Assembly: GCF_011044495.1 (NCBI RefSeq)
Contig: NZ_CP049143.1
Coordinates: 6,076,001-6,140,000 of the forward strand
Reading direction: 5' to 3'
From: Roseimicrobium sp. ORNL1
Lineage (GTDB): Bacteria; Verrucomicrobiota; Verrucomicrobiia; Verrucomicrobiales; Verrucomicrobiaceae
DNA length: 64,000 bases
The notes below the pieces were generated by a model. That model was not told the origin of the DNA and searched no databases. It saw only the letters and a program-made list of their open reading frames with translations. Numbering within the stretch: the stretch's first letter is position 1; every line of letters starts with the position of its first letter. Of this stretch, positions 35,701-41,700 are shown piece by piece. The position numbers and the translations under genes are program-made.

Positions 35701-38700
35701 ACTTCCTGGCCGGTGGTGAAGCCATGCGGCGTGCTGAACCGGATGCTGTCCGAGAAGAAGCTGGCCTGCGTGCCGGGTGCGAAGACAATGTTCTCCACTT
35801 CCAGCGGTCCGAGATCATCCAGCGTGGCCGGATCCTGATAGCCCGCAAGCACCTGCACACGGCCGCCCGCAGTCACGGTGGAAGAGTCGATGTAAGCGGT
35901 GACCGCACTCTTGAGCGTGGTATCCGCATTCCCGACTGAGGGCGTGTCCAACCCTGCTGGACCGCTGAGGTAGGAAAGGACATTCGGATCCGGAGAGACG
36001 CCTCCGGTCATCTGATCCTGAATCGTGCCACCTACATAGTTGTAGGCAATGGTGGCGCCGATGGACGAACCCGTGCCGCCCGCGATGGCCCCGGTCAACG
36101 CCACGACATACATCGTGGCAGCCTCCGAGGCACTGACCAGCACGTCACCGACCGTGGCGGTAACCGTCGACCCCATGATGTGCGCATCCACGGCATTGGC
36201 GATGGAGTTCACCGAGATGGTCGCCGCACCGTTCAGGCTGCCTGATCCACCGGCACTCGCTCCTCCCGCTCCAATGGCAATCATCAGCGGAGTGGACACG
36301 GCCTTCACCGTCACATGACCGCTGTTCGAGGTCACCGTGGAGGTGCCGATATAGGAAGTAAGGCCGTTCGTGACGCGATTGTAGCTGATGGACGCGCCAA
36401 TCGCCCCGCGACCCGAGAGCGAGAGGCTGAACCCGCCGGTGAAGGCATCCACTTCTGACTTGTCTTCGGCGAGCAGGGAAATGTTGCCGCTCGCCGTGAC
36501 CGTGGAGCTGTTCTTGATGGAGGCTTCCACCGAGGTCACGATTTCATTCGCGGCGACCGAGCCAGCTCCAACGAACTTGGCCGTGCCAGTGGCGTAAGCC
36601 ACGCCCAGCGCGATGCCGATGATTTCAGGACGGGAGCTCGCGGTGAGGGTCACTTTGCCGGCCGTGGCAGTGACTCTTGCTCCGGAGATGGAAGAACGGG
36701 ATGAATTGGTGATGTTGTTGAACGCAAGAGCCGCGCCCGCCGCACTCGAGGTTCCCGAAACTATCCCAACCGCTCCTGCGCCCGAGTAGATTGCCGAGGT
36801 GTCATTCACCAGGATCGAGATGTCTCCCGAAGATGCGGTGACGGTGCCGTTGGTCGTCTTGTTTCCAGTAATGTAACCGCGCGTCGCCACGCCGATCTTG
36901 TTGGAAGTGATGGCTACTTCAAGGTGGAAACCGGCCGACGGTTTCGGGGTGGCTCCACTGTAGGCAAAGGCGGCCGCCACTGCGATGATCTCACCACCGG
37001 TAGTCGCAGAAATCGAGACGGCCGTTGCGGCGAGATCCGTGTTCTCAAGGTAAGCCTCCGTCGAGCCCGAGATTTCATTGATGGCCACCGCTGCACCAAC
37101 ACCGATTTGGCCACCGTATTCCAGCGTGCCGCCCACGCCCACGACCATGGCGTTATTGACGGCGCTCACCGTAGCCGAGCCACTGGTCAGCGACACATCC
37201 GAACCCTTCACGAACGCGTGCGTGTCGTTCTCGATTTCATTCACCGCCACGGAGCCCGCAACGCTGAAGGTCGTGCTTGTGCTGTTCGTCAGGGTGACAC
37301 CGAGACCCGCGGAAAGGGCAATGTAGTTCGGCTTGGTATCGCCGTTCGCGAATTCGAGCTCAGGCACTTCGGCCTTCACCAGCAGATTTCCAGTCAGGGT
37401 GATGCTGGATGCTTCGATGTAGGCCTTCGTTTCGTTGTCGGCGACGTTGTAGGCGACAGAACCAGCCAGACCCCCGGACGAAGAGGCAAGCGGGTCATTC
37501 GCGGAAATGGCCACCGCACCGCCCAGAGCCATGAGCTGGGTGGAATTGGTCGCCACAATGGACAAGCCGGTGCCGGACGAAATGATGGCCTGGCGGACAA
37601 ACGCGTAGGTATTGTCCGAGAAGTCATTCATGGTGAAATCACCCGAGATACCGACGCCAAACTCGCCCGCGCCACCTGTGAACTTCGCATTCGGATCGTC
37701 CGGATCCACCGGCGTGCTCGTGCTGTAGGTGCCTGCGATGCCAATGTTGGCGCTGTAGCCCGAGTTGGTCGCCTTCACCGCAATCGACCCGGCGGAATTG
37801 ATGTTGCCGCTGTCATCCGTGGCACTCGCGTCAGCCGGGTCGTTGCCGATGTACGCCTTAGTCGTGCGATTGACGATGGCAATCGGAATGGAGGCACCCA
37901 CACCCACGCTCTGCGAACGGAGGAAGCCACCGCCGATGTTGATGATGCGGATGTCATCCGAGGCAAGCACACTGAGGGACTCGGCCACGGTGATGGGCTG
38001 GCCGCCGCTGTTCGTCAGCGCCACGCCATCCCCGCCACGAAGAGTCGTGGGTCCACTCAGCACCGTAATGACTGCGCCGTCGTCAATGCTCGCCACCGTG
38101 AGATTGTTGACGCTCATCACCGCGGACACACCCACCCCACCGAACTTGCTGGCGGAGCCACCGGACTGCGCAAAGTTGATGGCACCAGAGTTGGTCGACG
38201 CGGACACGTACAGCGTCTTCGCCTTCAGCATCACGCCCGTATGAATCTGCGCGGTGGTCGTGGTGTTGTAATTAAGGATGAGCACCGCCGCGCCGAAGGC
38301 GTTGCCGGACTTGATGCCGTAGAACGCCGTGCCAGGAATGAAGGGGATGCCGAGGTAGCTGATGTTTCCGACCAGGTTGACCGTCTGCGCATCGGACGCC
38401 GCCTGCACCAGCACTTCCTGATCCGCACGCACGACATCATTGACTCCATCGATCTTGGCCAACTGATTGATCTTCGCAAACTGATCAATGAAGGAGCGGG
38501 CCGAGGGATTGATCTCGAAGAAGTTGATGGCCGCGGCAATCGCGATGTCCTGGGACACGGCACTCGCCTGACCCCACGAGGTGAAGAAGCCATTCTGAAT
38601 ACCGCCGTTTGGATTCACCTTGGAGACGACGGAAGCCAGTATGGGACCAATGAGGCCGGTCCCTTCGTTCGAGCTCTGCCCTACATCCGCCCACTTGATA

Positions 38701-41700
38701 TCATAGGGCAGGCTGGTCCGGGAATACACGGAGAGCACTTTGGCGGCATCCACTTCCGCATACTTGCCGATGTAGGCCTGAGAGTCATAGGTGAGGTCCG
38801 CCACGGTGATGCCGATGGCGAGCCCCTTCTTCTTCACTTCATCCGGCGCATTCGAATAGTCCACCCCGGCGATGGCAGACGACTGCGGTGTGTCGATGGT
38901 ATGCGCGGTAACAATGACATTGCCGGTAATGGACTTCACCACCGCGTGATTACCCGCAGCCGCAGTGGAAGTGGCGGAGTCGCCAATGCGTGCCGAGGTG
39001 GTGTGCGTCTGCTCGCCGTAGGTGATGGAGCCCGCGATGCCATTCGTCTTATCCATCGTGCTGAGGGACGACTTCAGCTTGGAAATCCAAAGGTTGCGGA
39101 TGGCGCGAACGGGGGCAGAAACTGCCCACACGCCCTTGATCACAAAATTCGCAATGCCCCCGCTGCCTGCGGCGCCGCTGGAGACAAACATGTTGCGTCC
39201 ATAGTTTGCCGAGTTCAGGCCACCGGCGGATTTCTCGGCGTCCTTGGAGTACGTGAAGACTCGGGATTCGGCGTTCACCTTGACATCGCCATTCGCGATC
39301 ACCGTTCCATCCACCCAGGCATCAGCCGTGCTGTCGAACAAGGACACCGTCACCGCGATGCCCACCACGCCGTTGCGGAAGGAGCCGGCGGTCGCGTTCA
39401 GGTTGTGATTCCAGACAGTCTCGGCAACCACGGAAACGTTTCCGCCGGCATTGACGGTCGAACCCTTCTGCAGGTGCGTCTTGGACTCCGCTGTCGAATC
39501 CGCAATGGCCAGGGCCACATTCACCGGGAAGCCATCGCTGCGGCTGAGCTTCAGCACCACGGCAGCACCAGTGAGCAGGCTGACGGCATCCGTGGAGAAT
39601 GACGCATTCCCACTGGTGTTGATGGTCACACCATTTTGCACCGTGACGTTCGCCTTCGGGCTGGACTCGAGATAGACCACTCCCAGGCCCGCGACAAATA
39701 CCATCGCGTTCGCCTGTGTATGCGCACGCGCCAGGACCTTGAGATCACTGGCGACGATGGTTGTTGTTCCATTGATCTCCACCGTGGCCGTGGCCGTGGA
39801 GACGGAAGCCGCGGCCGGCAGACCAAGCGCGCCACCGAGCAGCGTGCCCACGAGCGGCGCGGGAATGATATCCATGCTTTCCGGCAGGAAGCTGGTGCGC
39901 TGGGTGGCGCGGGCAATGGCCTCAATCACCACATTGCCACCCTTGATGGTCGCCGAGTTGATGGTGACCTTCGCTTCGGCATCGATGATCTTGATGGTCC
40001 AGTCATCCGCGTAGCCAAGCACGCCGGCACGCAATTGAATGTCGCCTGGGGCAAAGCTTGACGAACCCTGCGCCAGCAAACGGGCACCCGTGTTGATGGT
40101 GATGGTCTCGATATGATTCTCACGCTTCCCATTGGGCCTGCCGGGCTCTGCCGTGGTGGGAATGAAGAAGATGCCACCCGACGCACCCGTGGAGGCGCCA
40201 TTCAGATGGTCGCTCACCACCTGACGCGTGGAGATCGTCTTGTTTGCAGCCACAGTGATGGTTTCAGCATCGGCAGTGAGAATCTTGCCCGGGAGATACA
40301 GGTCGTCGTTGAACGAAATCGAGTCACTGCCCTTGCCGCCTATAATAAGAAGGCTCGCTGCCAGTGTCAGGGTGCCTGCGATCGTGAAAGTATCGTCCTT
40401 GTCTCCACCAGTAAGCGTGAGGATGACCGTGGGGTCATTGATGATGATCGTGCTGAAGGTGCCATTCAGGCTCTCAATCTTCAGCTTGCCTGGGGTCGTG
40501 TCGCGGGACAGGCGGATTTGATTGTCGCTATTGGGCGCCTTCAGAACGTACGACGCAGTCGTCGAGGAGTCTTCGATCGTCTCGAAGTTGCTCAACTGCA
40601 GGGAAGCGAAGTTGCCCCCGCTGACAGTGACTGTGTCGGAGCCTTCGCCCCCATCCAATTCGAGCACGGCGGTGAAGTCATTGTTCGAGCCACCGGCACG
40701 AGCAGCGAGACTCACCGTAACATCATCCGTGCCACCACCGGCCAGGATGCGAAGGCGGGTGGTCGGCTCATTAAAGGCGATGATCTGAGCACCGATCACA
40801 AACTCCAGACGCTGGCCGGTGCCCGGACGCAGGGTGATGGTGTCATTGTTCTCCGTTGCCAGGAAGGTGCGGGTGGCCACCGTGGCACTGTCGGTCACGG
40901 TTTCGAATTCACCGTAAGTAAGGCTGCTGTAGGTCCCATTGATGGAGAGGCTGTCCGTCTGGGCTCCGCCCAAGAGGATGAGCGGCGTGGTGGTGCTGAC
41001 CCCACCATTCAAAGTAAAGGTATCATTGCCGCCCGCGCCATCCACCGTCAGGGAGCCACCGGCCATGGCCACCGTGACATTCCCCAGAGTCGACGTGGCA
41101 ATTTGGATGTTGCTGGAAGGCGTGGTGATCGTGATGGCATCCGCCACGCCGGTACCATTCACATACAAATGCGGGGCGTCTTCGATGCCTCGATAAGAGA
41201 GGAAGGTCGTGCCATTGAAGGTGAAGCTGCCGTTCGTGGCGTCCGCGGCGTCCTTGCTGAAGACAAAGCTCTGCGCGGCGCCGCCGATGGTGGTCTGCAC
41301 TTCCAGGCGGTTGATGTTGGGGATGCCCACCACATCCGGCGCCTCGGCGAAGGCTGGCGGACGAGCATCGATGGTGAAGCCCAGCGCGCCATCGGGTGTG
41401 AACATCTGTACGATGACGGTGTTGCTGCCACCCATCAGCTCGATGCCGAGGTAGTTCAGCGGTTCGACCACCTTGACCGTGGTGAACTTGGCATTCGAGC
41501 TGGTCACCTGGATGTTGCCGCTCGCCTTGGACACCACCGCCACGTTGTCGGCCTGGGGCAGGCGAACGATGCGCTCATTGGCCTGGGAGCGGTCCTCCAC
41601 CGATTCCACACGGATGTACTGCACGCCCATGTCATCCCGGCTCACGATGCCGCTGTCCGTTGTGGATGCTATATAGAGAGCGAGATCGAATTTCGCACCG

